This document shows, piece after piece, positions 38,701-58,313 of a DNA stretch of 64,000 bases (positions are counted from its first letter, which is position 1; each line of letters begins with the position of its first letter). A model generated the notes under the pieces. It worked only from the letters and a program-made list of their open reading frames with translations, had not been told where the DNA came from and made no database searches. The DNA lies in the NCBI GenBank assembly GCA_008933995.1, contig WARS01000007.1, forward strand, positions 1,428,230-1,492,229, written 5' to 3'. The position numbers and the translations under genes were made by a program. The stretch comes from Datnioides undecimradiatus. Lineage: Eukaryota; Chordata; Actinopteri; Lobotiformes; Datnioididae.

Positions 38701-38763
38701 CACCACCACAGCCACGCCGCCGACTGGAGCCAGTACCCACTCTTCTCTTACTCCTGCTGGTGA
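35735..38763 (+). CDS. tbx16l: T-box transcription factor, Tbx16/VegT/Tbx6L group
   Basis: This is a DNA-binding transcription factor of the T-box family, expected in the nucleus; this group controls mesoderm and somite formation in fish and frog. Nine coding exons join in frame: 35735-35750, 35937-36084, 36296-36398, 37084-37248, 37346-37492, 37612-37688, 37953-38026, 38107-38320 and 38568-38763, giving 379 residues. The T-box spans about residues 30-210: [76 protein letters not shown] and NPFAKGFR. A basic KRCRP segment follows. The C-terminal region is divergent and His-rich, ending [13 protein letters not shown]. The T-box and tail fit the Tbx16/Tbx6L group better than Tbx6 or Brachyury. 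The symbol tbx16l (older tbx6l) is my best paralogue guess from length; tbx16 remains possible. Confidence 0.9.
35937..36084 (+). CDS. tbx16l: T-box gene exon 2: start of DNA-binding domain
   Basis: Acceptor gtctccacag, donor ag|gtaaga. It encodes a short Pro-rich leader (PRPPPAA) and then the first T-box strands ([19 protein letters not shown]). It enters in phase 1 and leaves in phase 2 within an Arg codon. Confidence 0.93.
36296..36398 (+). CDS. tbx16l: T-box gene exon 3
   Basis: Acceptor tttgttgcag, donor aag|gtaaat. It reads [19 protein letters not shown], then [19 protein letters not shown] and VPVD-Y are conserved T-box positions. Confidence 0.93.
37084..37248 (+). CDS. tbx16l: T-box gene exon 4: core DNA-contact and dimer region
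   Basis: Acceptor ttctctgtag, donor cat|gtaaga. It reads [20 protein letters not shown], then [13 protein letters not shown] and [12 protein letters not shown]. 55 codons, phase 0 at both ends. Confidence 0.95.
37346..37492 (+). CDS. tbx16l: T-box gene exon 5
   Basis: Acceptor cacccgtcag, donor aag|gtatta. It reads [19 protein letters not shown], then [19 protein letters not shown]. 49 codons, phase 0. Confidence 0.95.
37612..37688 (+). CDS. tbx16l: T-box gene exon 6: end of DNA-binding domain
   Basis: Acceptor ccttttacag, donor cg|gtagga. It reads [19 protein letters not shown], then THSHSK. This is the T-box C-terminal helix that sits in the minor groove. Confidence 0.93.
37953..38026 (+). 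CDS. tbx16l: T-box gene exon 7: basic post-T-box linker
   Basis: Acceptor cgttcatag, donor ccag|gtgagt. It reads [18 protein letters not shown], then APCNSPP. The basic residues could act as a nuclear localisation signal. Confidence 0.88.
38107..38320 (+). CDS. tbx16l: T-box gene exon 8: divergent C-terminal region
   Basis: Acceptor ccctctcag, donor acag|gtatga. It reads [17 protein letters not shown] and continues to PASAAYQPY. It is Ser/Gln/Glu-rich with no recognised domain and is likely part of the transactivation region. It enters in phase 1 and leaves in phase 2. Confidence 0.85.
38568..38763 (+). CDS. tbx16l: T-box gene terminal exon 9: His-rich tail
   Basis: Acceptor tttgctccag; stop TGA at 38761-38763. 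It carries a His-rich run ([17 protein letters not shown]) and ends [11 protein letters not shown] believe the aromatic terminal motif is shared within the Tbx16/VegT/Tbx6L group. The phase joins exon 8 exactly. Confidence 0.88.
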
Positions 38764-41700
38764 ACTTTGACCCTTTGCAGTGGTGACACCATTGCATCAT
38801 TGATGGAGGCTAAAACCACCAAAGCCTTGAAGGAATGAAGTAATGCTGTTCTTATGAGATGACCAGCAACTGACCCTGTCCAGTAGTTCCAGTTGACAGT
38901 GTATAGCTGTGCATAAAATTTCATTTATTTCCAAGAGTTTGAATTGTACGGAGGCCCAGAGTGGCCACAAATACAGCATATATTTAGGCCATGTTTTACT
39001 TCATCATACGCCCAGAATGCTTTTGCGCGTGCACTGGATACAACTCAAACTACATTTTAATCAGCTTGTGGGTGCCAATCAGTGTGTGCATGCAACCCTT
39101 CTTCATGGGAAACACCAGTTAACAATCATATGAGTCAAACCTATGACTGGTGGTGGTGCTGACTGTGATCTGCAGTTTCCTCCAGTAAACACAGTGGCCT
39201 CTTCTCTCTTAGATCGTATCTAGGTCGTAGAGATAGCAGGGTCTGGGTGTACAGGGCACTGCTACTCCGTGCACACAGAGCTTGATGGCGGTCTAAATGG
39301 CAGTCCAGGTTTCCACAGCTGGACGGTGAGGAGGTGCTTGGTGTTTACTGTGGGAACTACAGCTCAGATTTAGCATCATGTCCGGCTGTTTAACAAACCA
39401 ACCACAAGAAAAACACAGCTCCAGCTAAATGCTAGACTCAAACCTGTTAGCTTACAGTCCTTCTGAATTAACCTTTCCCATTACTCACTGCTCTGATATA
39501 CAATGCAGGCCTGTTGTGCTGGTTTTGTCTTGTGCACCTGCATTTCCTGCACACACAATAGGATTTCTATCATTCAGTGTGGTAAACCATGGCCTCAGTT
39601 TATATTTTTCACCTATGGGCGCATGCTTTCCCGACTGTGCACACACTAGTTCAGTTTGAGCTTGCACAGCTGTCTGTGTTCAAGTGGATACAGTATGTTT
39701 ACAGTATGTTGTGCCATATCCAGTCAGCAGGGAAATAACTGTGGAACTGAATCCGCAGGTGCGATGAAAAGATACTCATCTGCACTGTGTCCAACCTTCA
39801 ATACGACTTTATCATACTGAGGTATCAAAGGGTTTCCTCTTATTAGAACAGTGTAACTGAGTATTAAAGTGATAAAAAGGCTTTGATGCATAACAGAATG
39901 TACTTTAATTCAACACCAAACTGTATTAAATGCAGAGCTAGCCACACCAGCATAATGTGTCAGAGTCAGTACCTGCATCAATGTATGTTGGTGTTTAGCT
40001 GCTGAGAAAAGTGTTGTCCCAATCAACTGAAATGAACCACGAGTGAACCTGTGTGACATTCACGAGTTCCTCTATGAATTAGATTAAAATTATGGCTGTA
40101 CAGCTAATGAAGTCTACAGCTAGCTTTAGCCTATAGCGTTAAGAAAACGCTCAGGTGCTCACCATGACAATAATAACATGCTGCTTGCTGTGTTGACATG
40201 ATAATATGTTCTAGATAGCACTGAATGCAAAAGACAGCAGAGGCTTTTGGGAATGTTATTAGTTATTACTGTTGAAAATGAGAAAATTAGCCCTGATGGT
40301 GTTGCATAAAAAGCTCAGGGTTCAATTAAGGTAGTATTAATTAATCACGAACAGGGGTACGAACCTCTGTGCCAAATTCATGGCTGTCCATCCAATATAA
40401 ACCATAAATGTCAAACTCATGGAGGAGCTGCCTCCTCTGGGAACCATACCAATGTGTCTGAATTTTGTGGTAACTAACAATCACCAGTAGAATGCATCCT
40501 CTGGGGATCACGAATTACATTTTTCATGTAAAGCCATTGCATGCTGAATCAAAAGTGACGGAGCAACCGATCAGCTGGCGATGCCATCCGACAGGATGAG
40601 CTGTGAGCGACAGTGGAGGGTTCAGACTGTTCGCTGGAGCGGTCCAACTGGGGCACACACACATTCAGAGTACCATTAACACATCCTTTCTACTCATACA
40701 ACTTACCTTCAGTATCTTATAGTTTCCTTGATATCTGTTTATCATTTTTATCTAAAAGATAAATACTTTTACCAATTACAGCACAGCATAGTGGCATCAT
40801 ACAGTTAAATATAACAATGTATTAAAAATATATTTAAAACTATGATAATAAGCTCCCGCACCTTTTTTTAAGTGCCTCAAACAGAAATTATACCCCCGTA
40901 ACGATAACAGTGCACATCAAAGATGAACCAGATGAGCCGACCTCACCTCCTGCCTCCCAGCAGCCTGAGAGCTCACCTTCCTTTGGGATAAGCAGGTGGT
41001 ACTTGGGGTGGCCAATCATATATCAGGGGTAGCCGGTCACTCTGTACACTCTCCTGGCGTGTGTAGCTTGAAAAAAAAAGATATTTGATTAATAATGAGT
41101 CACCAAGGTGCAACCATAGCTCCAGTAACTGCACATGACCATGCAGATCTGTACTCTCCAGCCCACTCTCAAATGAATCCGAACAGGGCTGTAACACCGT
41201 GGGATCATGACGCTGCTGCTTTAACACAACCAAGCCGAGAGTTCATCTGTTTAACACGAGCACCAAGCATCATCCTCTTCATCAGCTGTACTTGAATCCT
41301 TTGCGCACAAACATTACAAAACAACATATTTGTGGGGCGCGACAGAGTGAGGGCGACGGAGCGATGAGAGACTGTCCTGGGGCAGTGAGGCTGACCTGAT
41401 AAAGTGATGACAGACAGCGAGTGTGGAATTACCATCATAGTCTGGCATAGTTTCCCCAGCAGAAGGCAGGAACGTCTGTGCTGTAAATGTTTTACGAGAG
41501 AGAGAGGGAAGCCATATCTGGGACATTTATGAAGCTTCAGGGAGCGCGCACTGCAAAGGAATTTTCTAGAGCACGTCAACTGATGCGTTTTTTTGTTTAA
41601 TGTGAAAAAAAAAATCACTGTAAAAGAAACACACACGGAGGAAAATCTGTGGAACGGCACCAAACGCAGAGCAGATATGGGTTTTGCGTTTCTAAGGGAC

Positions 41701-42658
41701 CAGACACGGCGGCTGTGAGGAAGGGTGACATTCTGATTACAGGATGGACGTTCAGGCCTCCAGGTCTTCCTGGGGTAGCCTGGGTCATCTGGGTCACCCA
41801 CATAGCTCATCCCGGATTCCTCTCACCTCGCTATAAAGTGAATTATAGACCACAGATGGGGTCAATTAGTGTGCTCGTGTTATAATTCCACCACCCAGGG
41901 GCACGAAAGCCTTTAGTTAGCCGTTCTCAAGTTCTGTTCTGTACCTGGATATAGAGGCGATTTTGAAAATCTCACAAAACAATGCTGATTCAAAATTAAA
42001 TTAATCAAATTCAGTTCTGTTTTTTAAATGATCAAAAGGTGCATAAGTTGTTGTAGATGTTGGAGAAGGTTGATATCTATAGCAGGATGATTATATGAGA
42101 AGGACTGACATGACTGACAGGCAGCTCCTGATGACTTACAAGCAGCCCTAAGCCCGACTGCGCCATTACAGTGCTGATTAATTCATGGGCTTACATCTCG
42201 TCCATCATGACTACTTACTGACGACTGATGGATCAAACACAGGGGCTCTGAAAGACAGCCACACACCGGTTCAATGGCAAAATAGACTGAAGCCTAAAGA
42301 CAAGCAGCCTGTATACAACTGTGGACTGATCATGTCCGCCAGCACAATCATCATGTCAGTGACTGTCTGTGTGAGAGCTGCTGCACAGTAGAGCAACAGA
42401 TTCAGAAAACAGGAAGCTTAAACAGTGAGATGGGGCGTTCAAGTCCAACCTAAAACAAAAAAAAAGAGAAACTTGCAAGTTCTCACGTTCGAAAGCGGCG
42501 TTTCGTAACGTGTCATAACACGATGACCATTCACTGCGCGTTCACCTCTGTGGGCCGAGTACTGTACAGCATGGCAGCTGCCACCACAGCTAGTCTGAGG
42601 GCGGTGTTGGTAATGGACTGTAGGAAGGCCTTCATCGACCGCGCCACACAGCCATTAA

Positions 42659-42688
42659 CACACACACACACACACACACTCACACACA
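42659..42688. repeat. (CA)n microsatellite
   Basis: CA repeat with one interruption at 42680, between the T-box gene and crkl. Confidence 0.95.
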
Positions 42689-42814
42689 GACATACACTGT
42701 GCCCTGAGGAGAGGTCAGACTCAGCTGCGTTTGATTCATTATGGACATTGTCGCTGTAGCCTATCACAGTGCAGAGGAATACATTGATCGGCTTTAACGG
42801 CAGTTTAACCTGGA

Positions 42815-42818
<4 letters not shown>

Positions 42819-42860
<42 letters not shown>
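42819..42860. repeat. (AC)21 microsatellite
   Basis: Unbroken AC repeat, likely polymorphic. Confidence 0.97.
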
Positions 42861-42863
<3 letters not shown>

Positions 42864-44078
42864 GGTATAATCCATAGCGCGGTTTCACTAATCATGAAAA
42901 ATGCATGGTTTTTTAAAACCTGGTGCACAACTGCTGTCTGACTCTTGTCATTCGTGACATTTTCCTAGATGTGGGTGTTGACTGTTCAGACAAATAAGAG
43001 AAGTTTAAATACAATACTAGGAAAGTTTTGTTAATGGTGTGACGTTATGATTTAGTTCAGTGTTCAAAATGATCTCCATTTGACATGCAACATGCAGAAC
43101 AGCTGCATCCGCACGCAATTCATCACGGGCAGTTCAGCGTGAGCATCGTGAGCGTGAGCCGGGATTCAAACTTGCTAAAGTCTGTTCCCGTGACTTCCCA
43201 CTCTTAATCCATCATTTATTGATTCCCTCACAATCATATGAATCTAGTTATGATGGTATAGCGGTGAAGGATCAGTTGCTGTTACTGGGCTGCTGCAGCA
43301 TCAGTGACCGAGCCGTCTCACACATGCTGTGCATTAGACCTGCACCGTGACGACTGAGATGTGCGTCGAGTAGCTGCACCATACGCTCATTATAAATTCA
43401 ATATAGATGCACGTAGGCCCATGGCAACCACACACGGCAGCAGTTGCATAACCCGACGTGCTCATTTCTGACTCAACACGGTCCCAGCGGAGGGTCACTG
43501 TGAATGCTTGGAATCCTCTCTCACATTGAGCTAAAGCCCCGTTTCCCATGAGCACCTGTTTGGTCATGTCACCTTTCCACCGGCAGAAGCGTCTGATCTG
43601 GAGTCTGATTTATGTTCTGCAACAAAGTAGGGAGAGAGTTAATAAGACGGTGCATCTAAAGGTGTGGCAGGGATGCAACGAGGCCGTGCTTTTCCTGTAA
43701 AAGACGAACATGCTTTCATAACCATCTTTAAACTTCTTGTTACTTGTACCTGGTTTGAAAAGTGCTGAACGTGCCCATCTGAAATGCTGCCCTTGAAAAA
43801 GTTTCTCTGCTCCCCCCTACCTCAGGGTCAGCTGACTTTCTTTTATTAGCACTTCATTAAAATTCATTAATTGCTTCCTTTCTCCAGGGCGCAGCCAGAA
43901 TCAAAAGTGGAACTGTCAAAAATTAGAGCAAGAGCAACTGTCCTGTGCTCTAAATACACAACCGGCGACACCGTCCCGCTGCAAACACATCCACGCCCAG
44001 CCATCTGGGCTCCACAGTCAACACGCGCGCAGAGGACAGACACGCCACGCGCAGCAGCTTAAAGAAGTAGACGTAAAT

Positions 44079-45619
44079 TTTATTTACTTGTTCTGTACAT
44101 AAAGGGTCAATACCAGCACAGGTGTTAACCATGGGAAATATTAACACATGTAAATGGTATAAGAAAATAAAAAGGCACAATTTTCAATTCTTAAGTAAAA
44201 GACAGGCTTTCCTAGAATATGAGAAGAGAGCACAGTAATACTGTTAATGCCATTACAAAACAACTCAGAAGCATGAGAAAAGCAAGTTCACCTCAAGAAA
44301 GGAAAGAATCAGGGTGTATTGCTTAATTAGTAGATTTCATTAAGTTTGATGAGGAAAACCCACACTGGGTTGTTTGCACAGACCAGGAGGGATCAAAATA
44401 TAAGAAACCTTTATTTAACACGGACATAAATGACATTAAGCAGCATTTGGCCGGGCGGAACCGTCTCCCCGGCCAAGAGGTCATGCACAGAGGCAACCAG
44501 CAGGCATTTTTCCCTTTTGTAAATGTCACTGTAGGTACTTTTGTTTCATAACATCACTCATTTTAAACAAAAATGCTTGATTTAATAGCCGACTATAAAC
44601 AAAAACAAACCAAAAAAAAAAGGTTGGAATACAACTAAAAGCTGCACATTGTTACTCTGAGTGAACAGCTGAGCAACGGTTTGAACGGAAAGCACTAGGA
44701 GAGACGGGCGGCGGAACAGTTTGTGTTTTTTTACAGCAGAAATCCAGGGGTCGGCACTGTTTGTACAACTGTTTAATCCTCAGCTCCTGCTGATCAAATA
44801 GGATAGGCTGCAGCGCAGCGTGAACAAGAGACGCTTCCCACTACTCCGATATGGTCCGTTTGCATAAAAAGACACGTTGTGCACAGACCAGATATTTAAG
44901 GAATAAAGCTCGGGTGAAGTCCTAAACCGACAACAGTAACATCACATTAAAACCATAAGGTTAGAGAGGGGACTGCATGCGCCAAGAGATGCATTTTATC
45001 TTACTCTCGGAAAGAAAAAAAAAAAAGGCATTGATGGGATCTCATTGGCTCGCCGAGACACCTCCTCCTGCCCAGCCCTAAGCCACTCAGAGTGCAGTTT
45101 CTCCTTTGAGTCTGCGCGGCCACACTGTGTCTTTAGCTAGCCTCGTGGTCAGATGCCTGTGGGAAGTGCTGCCCGGGGGCTACGTTGCCATTAGACTTGA
45201 AAACCTGTTCAAAGCGTCGCGCTCCTACGCAGAAAGTTGGCATACATCTAGTGCTTGGTGCTGTTGGCACTAAAGCAAAAAACCCTGCTAAGCTCTAAGC
45301 TATGTCCTCTTAGATCGAGTCATGTGAAGGACAGTAAAGAGAAGTTCCCAGTGGACATGCAAAGTTACCACTCTGACGCACATCTTCTCCGTGTCTAAAA
45401 AGAAAAAAAAAAGTTGATCGTGTGGCACAAATAAGGGGATGAAATCACATACGGCTGTGTCGTGTCTTATTAACAGAGGATTAATAAGTCCCGTCGGCCA
45501 GACATGAGCTAGATCCTCCGCAGACCCATCTCTCCTGCTTCCCCCTCACGCCGGCCACGCAGCACGTACACATCGAAAACCTGTCAACCTGAATAACTCA
45601 TGGCCAATAAGTGCGCGTA

Positions 45620-45655
<36 letters not shown>

Positions 45656-46284
45656 TGTGTGCGATGGTTAAGGTACAACAGTGACTTGATTGTTTGGAGA
45701 AATAACATTTGACTGGCTGGTTAGCTCCTCACTGCCTCAGTGCTCTCCATAGGGATATTGCCCCCCCCCCTCCCCATTTCGTACAAATATCCTCACATCA
45801 AGGAAACAAACGCACACCAACACGTTCTAAAGTCCCCAAGACTTCAACCACAACAAATACTCAGAGAATCCAAAAACAAAAACAAACAAATAAAAGACCT
45901 GTCTCGATGCAATGTGGTAAATATCTATCATGAACACACACACATGCACTTTTACATACGCACACACATACACACTCACACTGATGCCCAGTGATCTGGA
46001 AATGAAAAGGACACTAATGCAAAAATCACTGCCCAGCCTGGAACCAAGACATGGGGAAGGGGAGTGGGAGAAGTGGGGTCAGGTTTTAGTTTGGATCCAA
46101 AGTCCAAAGCTGTAAACAGTCTGAAAGCCTTGCAACGGTTGGCAACAACAGAGGGGTCGCTATCACTGTACAGCCCCAAGCAGGCAAGCACGTAACCGTG
46201 GTGACACTGGCGGGAAAGGTGGAGACAGCCAGCACATTCAGGTGCAGGTCGATACTGGCGAGAGGGTCCAGTCGAACTCTGGGG
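44079..46284 (-). other. crkl: Probable crkl 3' UTR
   Basis: About 2.2 kb lies downstream of the crkl stop on the minus strand and ends at AATAAA (minus strand, 44079-44084). It is A/T-rich and has no competing ORF. A long 3' UTR is typical of vertebrate CRKL. Other hexamers occur upstream (for example near 44403), so shorter forms are possible. Confidence 0.45.
45623..45653. repeat. (GT)n microsatellite in probable crkl 3' UTR
   Basis: GT repeat on the plus strand; it would be an AC repeat in crkl mRNA. Confidence 0.95.
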
Positions 46285-53970
<7,686 letters not shown>

Positions 53971-56900
53971 GGCAGGTCCCGCTTTCTATCTGCACGTCAC
54001 TGATGCCGCGAGGGGGTGGAGGGGTGGGGGTAGGAGAAAAAGAAAAGGGGTGGGCGGGTGACGAGGCCACGGACGGCCCCCACCACCCACCCCACACCCC
54101 AGTGAAGCGAGCAAGGTGTCAATCATGTTTCCATGACACAGCTTCAGAACATTTTCTACGACAAACGATGGAGCGCCGAAGTCATCAGCACGGAGCAAAC
54201 AACCGGCAGCTCAAGTAATAATAGATTACAGGCCTATTTATAACAGCAGTGCGACCCTACGACATGTTTTCTGCCGCGCACGTCTATTTTTAGAAGCAAA
54301 GTGCAGTTTGGAAACGTGAAAAGTTACCTTATTTCAGCGACTTATTGTATGAGAAGCATTGATTTGATAAAACTCAACATAAAAGGAAGAAATCCATATT
54401 TTTTGTATTATTTACTTCAATATTATATTGCTGTTCAAAGTGAGACATTATGTGCAACTAGGAGGAGCAGCCAGTTTTATCTGCTTCATACTTGGTGCAC
54501 AGTAATGCGTCATAATTTGCACGTCCTATGGAAAATTTGAATGTGCAAAGTGATTATGACATTGCTGACTACAGTGTTTACATTTAAAATATGGTAGCAG
54601 CAAAGCATGCAGTTATTTTTGTCTGCTGAACACATCTGAATCACTAGGGCCACAAACCTCAACAGATTAAAAACAGTTTCATTTCATTGATTACTGCTGT
54701 ATAATGATAAATGAGTGACTGCAGATTCAATTCCTATAAGTGACGACGGTCATGTGACAGTGAATCATGTCAGATGGGTTCCCAGAGGATGGAGCCTATC
54801 ACATTGGATGTCTGGATTTAACTGCGGCTTCATGAGAAGTTTGGATGTATTTGAACCGTGAGGTACAGTATATTTGCTCTGTCAACAGTTATTTCATGCC
54901 ACCAGTGAAAAAGTTTAGCATATTTCCCCATTTTCATTTCCTGTTGTTGTCCAACTTCCCCCCCATTCAATCTCATATCTGGCACCAAACTGTGAAACAT
55001 TGATTTGGAGCTCTCCAACCTACCCAACCCACAGCACAATATGCTGAAAGGGAGGGAGTCAATTTAAATGCAGGGGGCAGTGCCTCGAAGGAAGCCTTAA
55101 TAAAGATTACACAAATGCAAGAATGTGTTAGAAAACAGTGACTAAGCATGACGGGCCTGCCAACATGGCGGAACAACTTCTGCTCATGATGAAAGTAAAA
55201 TACATAAAGTGGTAGCTCTGTTCCTCTGGTTATTGAGGTTTCAGTGACCATGCCTCATGAGGCTGCAGCTGGCTCAGAGCAGCTCTCATCACTGCAGCAC
55301 TGTCTGAATGTTAATAGATATGCACCCACTGGGTCTTAATGGCTAATGCCTGCCAATTCCCACATTTCAACAAAGACGCAGTGATGCAACAAATTGGAAA
55401 GGAAAAAAAACAAACAAGGCCTCTTCCTCCTCAGAAATATAAGTTAAAAACGCTGATATTTAGGGACCTATACTGTTTAACTCTGCACTTCATCACAAAG
55501 GTCGTTCACCTTAACCACTTTTAAACCATGTAGCCATAGTAATATAATCCCTTAGCACAAGGTAATGGCAGCTAATCATTAATTTGCATTTTTATCCTTT
55601 TTCTCAATGAACAAATCCCAGGTTAAGTAAAATTAAATTAAGGTTAAAAAAACACATTTTTTAGATCTTGGATATGAGATCATGGTAAGTAATGATGTAC
55701 CAGTGTTTAACCAGCAGTCAGACATACTGTATGTTTGCAGGCTTTGATTGGACGGGTGCCCACTGAGGAGCTCCTTCTTAAACACCACCATCTAGTGGAT
55801 GCACGAGACAATGTTGGCTTTTACTGAAACACAGCAGTAAAATTCAAGACCTATATGTACACACATATATATATATATATATTCCATTTTAGACTGTTAT
55901 TCATATTGACAGACGCTGAGCTGTCAAGCAACACTGCAGCCTTGAGCACATCTGCCTGAGCACAAATGCCAACAAGTGTACCTTGACAGTTCCTGCCATG
56001 GGACATGAGGGTATCGTACTCACTCCTCCTTTGATTTTACAGCAGCTTCTAGGCGCGGAACCAGTGGCCCTCAGGCGCAGGATTGTTTCTTACCTGTACC
56101 CCCTGGCTATCACTGCTGTACCAGGAATGCTCCTCGCAGGTTTGGATATATGAGGGAACTGCATGGCGATAGGTTCAAACCCTGCTCAGAGATGGCAAAG
56201 ATGAATTTAGATGCATGATAAGTCATTTCCTCAGCTGCAACATCAATATTAAATATGTTGCAATTTTTAAATGCTTTTACCTATTATGGCAATTGATTTT
56301 GTAGATTAATACAGCAATATTGGCTAAGACCATTATGTTAGGCACATGAGAGCTGAAGATCGTCATCAGAACAGTAGCTAAAACCCTACAGCAAAGCTAA
56401 AGGTGCACCTTGTGGAGGCTCGGTGATGTAGATTTGTAGAATGTGTGGAAGTTGAGCTTTGAACAGTGAGCTGCTGAGTGGTCATTTTAAGCCTGCTGGG
56501 TCAGCCATCCCCTTAATCTATTGTTGTTGACACTAATGGTGAAGTCAGAGTTATTGCGTGAGATGTTGCTGACAAAGTGTCGATGTAATTTCAGAGTAGA
56601 GTGGGCTTTGTGGAGATGAATATAGGAGGGCTGGCACAGAGAGGTGCCGTGTGAAGCCTCCACAAGAAAACAGTGACATTCATCTCTGTGTGTACATGAG
56701 TATTAAGTTGTATGTCACGATTAACACATGGGATTACTGTAAAAGCATTTGATCACGAATGGATGTTTCTTCTTAAAGGCTGCAGTGGTGGAGCGTGCTA
56801 AGCCAGGTTCATGCCGGGAACTGTCTGCCCCGCCTGGCTGTGTGCAGTTCTTAACCTGCCCCACACCGTTGCACAACTAAAAGCCACGCTTTGATTCATG

Positions 56901-58126
56901 TTGTGAAATTTGTAGGCTTTCCTGATCACCATTTAAACATCTGTCACAATAGTAGTAGTACTAACACCAGTGCATTGATGCTGAGTAGTTCAGTGCATTT
57001 CTGCGTTGACGAGGCATGCGTATAATGCTAAATAATAATGTTAAAAACACAGAGGAATGCTAATAAACAAAACAGTTCAACTGGATTTTATGACTGGAGT
57101 ACTGTAATCATGTCATTTATGGCACTTATCAAAGTTTAAAAAACAACCAATTGCTCCACACTCCCTCATAATTTGTTCTTTTATGATCTGTGTTGTAATA
57201 TTTCAAGTAAGACACTTCCTCATAGTTTAGCTAAACCTCACAAGTTTTAACTGGTGGAACCAACCTGCCATTACTGACTAATATAAATATCATCTTTTAA
57301 ATAAAAAAGCAATGAACACCTCAAATATGACCAAAGTAAAGTGAGATTAAATAATTACAATAAAACTAAATACTTACATTAATATGTACATGGAAAGTGG
57401 CATTACATCATTATTTTTGGTGTGGCAATCTGTTATATAATAGACAGCATCACACACACTAACTGCAACTTGTGGTCAGGCTCTACTTGCAAAAAGAACA
57501 ATATTCTATATTGTGTGGAGGGGGAGGCTCCGTCTTGGAAGTAAAAACACAGAGGACAGAGCTGTTAGAAGACTTTTAATTGAGTTTTGGATTATTGTGT
57601 TCAGTCGTACTGTAGGTGCGTGACTGGCAACACTTGGCCAGTTACAGTGGAACACCAACCCATACAATGTCAATACAAACCAATACAAAACCTGTGCCTG
57701 AGAAGTAAGCCTGTGTGCGTGTGTGTGTGTGTGTGTTTCTACTGGTAGACTTGGTTTGCTGCACAGGCCTGAATACTCAGCTGCTGTATAAATGTACGAA
57801 ATACAACAATCCTGCCATCATTACAATTATAACTGTGCAGCGAAAACTAAGACAAGCAGCCAGTGTGAGAGACAATATTAAATTATTGTGGGAAAATGGT
57901 AAAAATAAATAAATAAAGATGTGTACCACTCCCAGTGCCAGGCTACATCTGATCTCCTTCTCTTCTCGTGTACAACATGAAAAGCTTAACATACATACTT
58001 CCATGGATACCCGTGACTGAGATTTGTGCCATAGAATCCTTTCAGCTGCTGTGCCTGAGGTAGAGCAGCATGAAAAGCCTCCGTCCTGAGCTGGGTGTAG
58101 CTAACGCTGTGGTAGTTATGATCTTG
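53971..58126. other. Intergenic region between crkl and ccdc74
   Basis: About 4 kb without a supportable gene. It includes a short AT tract (about 55864-55881) and a GT tract (57717-57736). The right end must contain the ccdc74 3' UTR, reading leftward from 58126; a minus-strand ATTAAA at 57575-57580 is a weak candidate signal. Confidence 0.6.
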
Positions 58127-58313
58127 TCACTGCACCGTTCTTTTGAGACGGTCTCTCTGCACAGCGCGGGTCCTCCTCTGTCTCTCTGCAATGGTGGAGC
58201 TGAGGCTCTGTTTGAGGGCTGGCAGGACCACCCCAGACTGAGAGGGTCCAGGCCTGGGAAAGGAAGCGTGTGGAGATTTAAGTGAGAGGGCGACGGTGGC
58301 TTTTGAGCAGCCT
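58127..58313 (-). CDS. ccdc74: ccdc74 exon 7: conserved C-terminus
   Basis: Minus-strand acceptor ctttgcag; stop TGA at 58129-58127. It reads GCSKATVALSLKSPH, then VVLPALKQSLSSTIAERQRR and a basic end RDRLKRTVQ. This aligns with human ILPALKQTPKNNFAERQKR. Phase 2 entry closes the frame exactly. Confidence 0.9.

Larger units (their letters stand above)
38764..44078. other. Intergenic region between convergent T-box gene and crkl
   Basis: This holds the T-box gene 3' UTR, whose end I cannot fix; ATTAAA at 39863-39868 is one weak candidate signal. The rest is intergenic DNA with two CA microsatellites (42659-42688, 42819-42860). I see no gene. A 201-codon minus-strand ORF at 41205-41810 is not recognisable and is treated as chance. 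Confidence 0.6.

Noticed and set aside
35735-38763. Calling the T-box gene tbx6 (fss) or tbxta (Brachyury)
   Set aside because: The T-box variants and the C-terminal PLFSYSCW ending fit the Tbx16/Tbx6L group better; Brachyury has a different T-box signature.
41205-41810. 201-codon minus-strand ORF, the longest uninterrupted ORF outside the known genes
   Set aside because: No recognisable domain, Cys/Ser/Arg-rich mixed composition, and no splice partners or promoter. A chance ORF in about 5 kb of intergenic DNA is plausible.
41735-41815. Short gggtca/gggtcac direct and inverted repeats (nuclear-receptor-like)
   Set aside because: Half-sites of this length are common by chance, and no nearby gene start gives them meaning.
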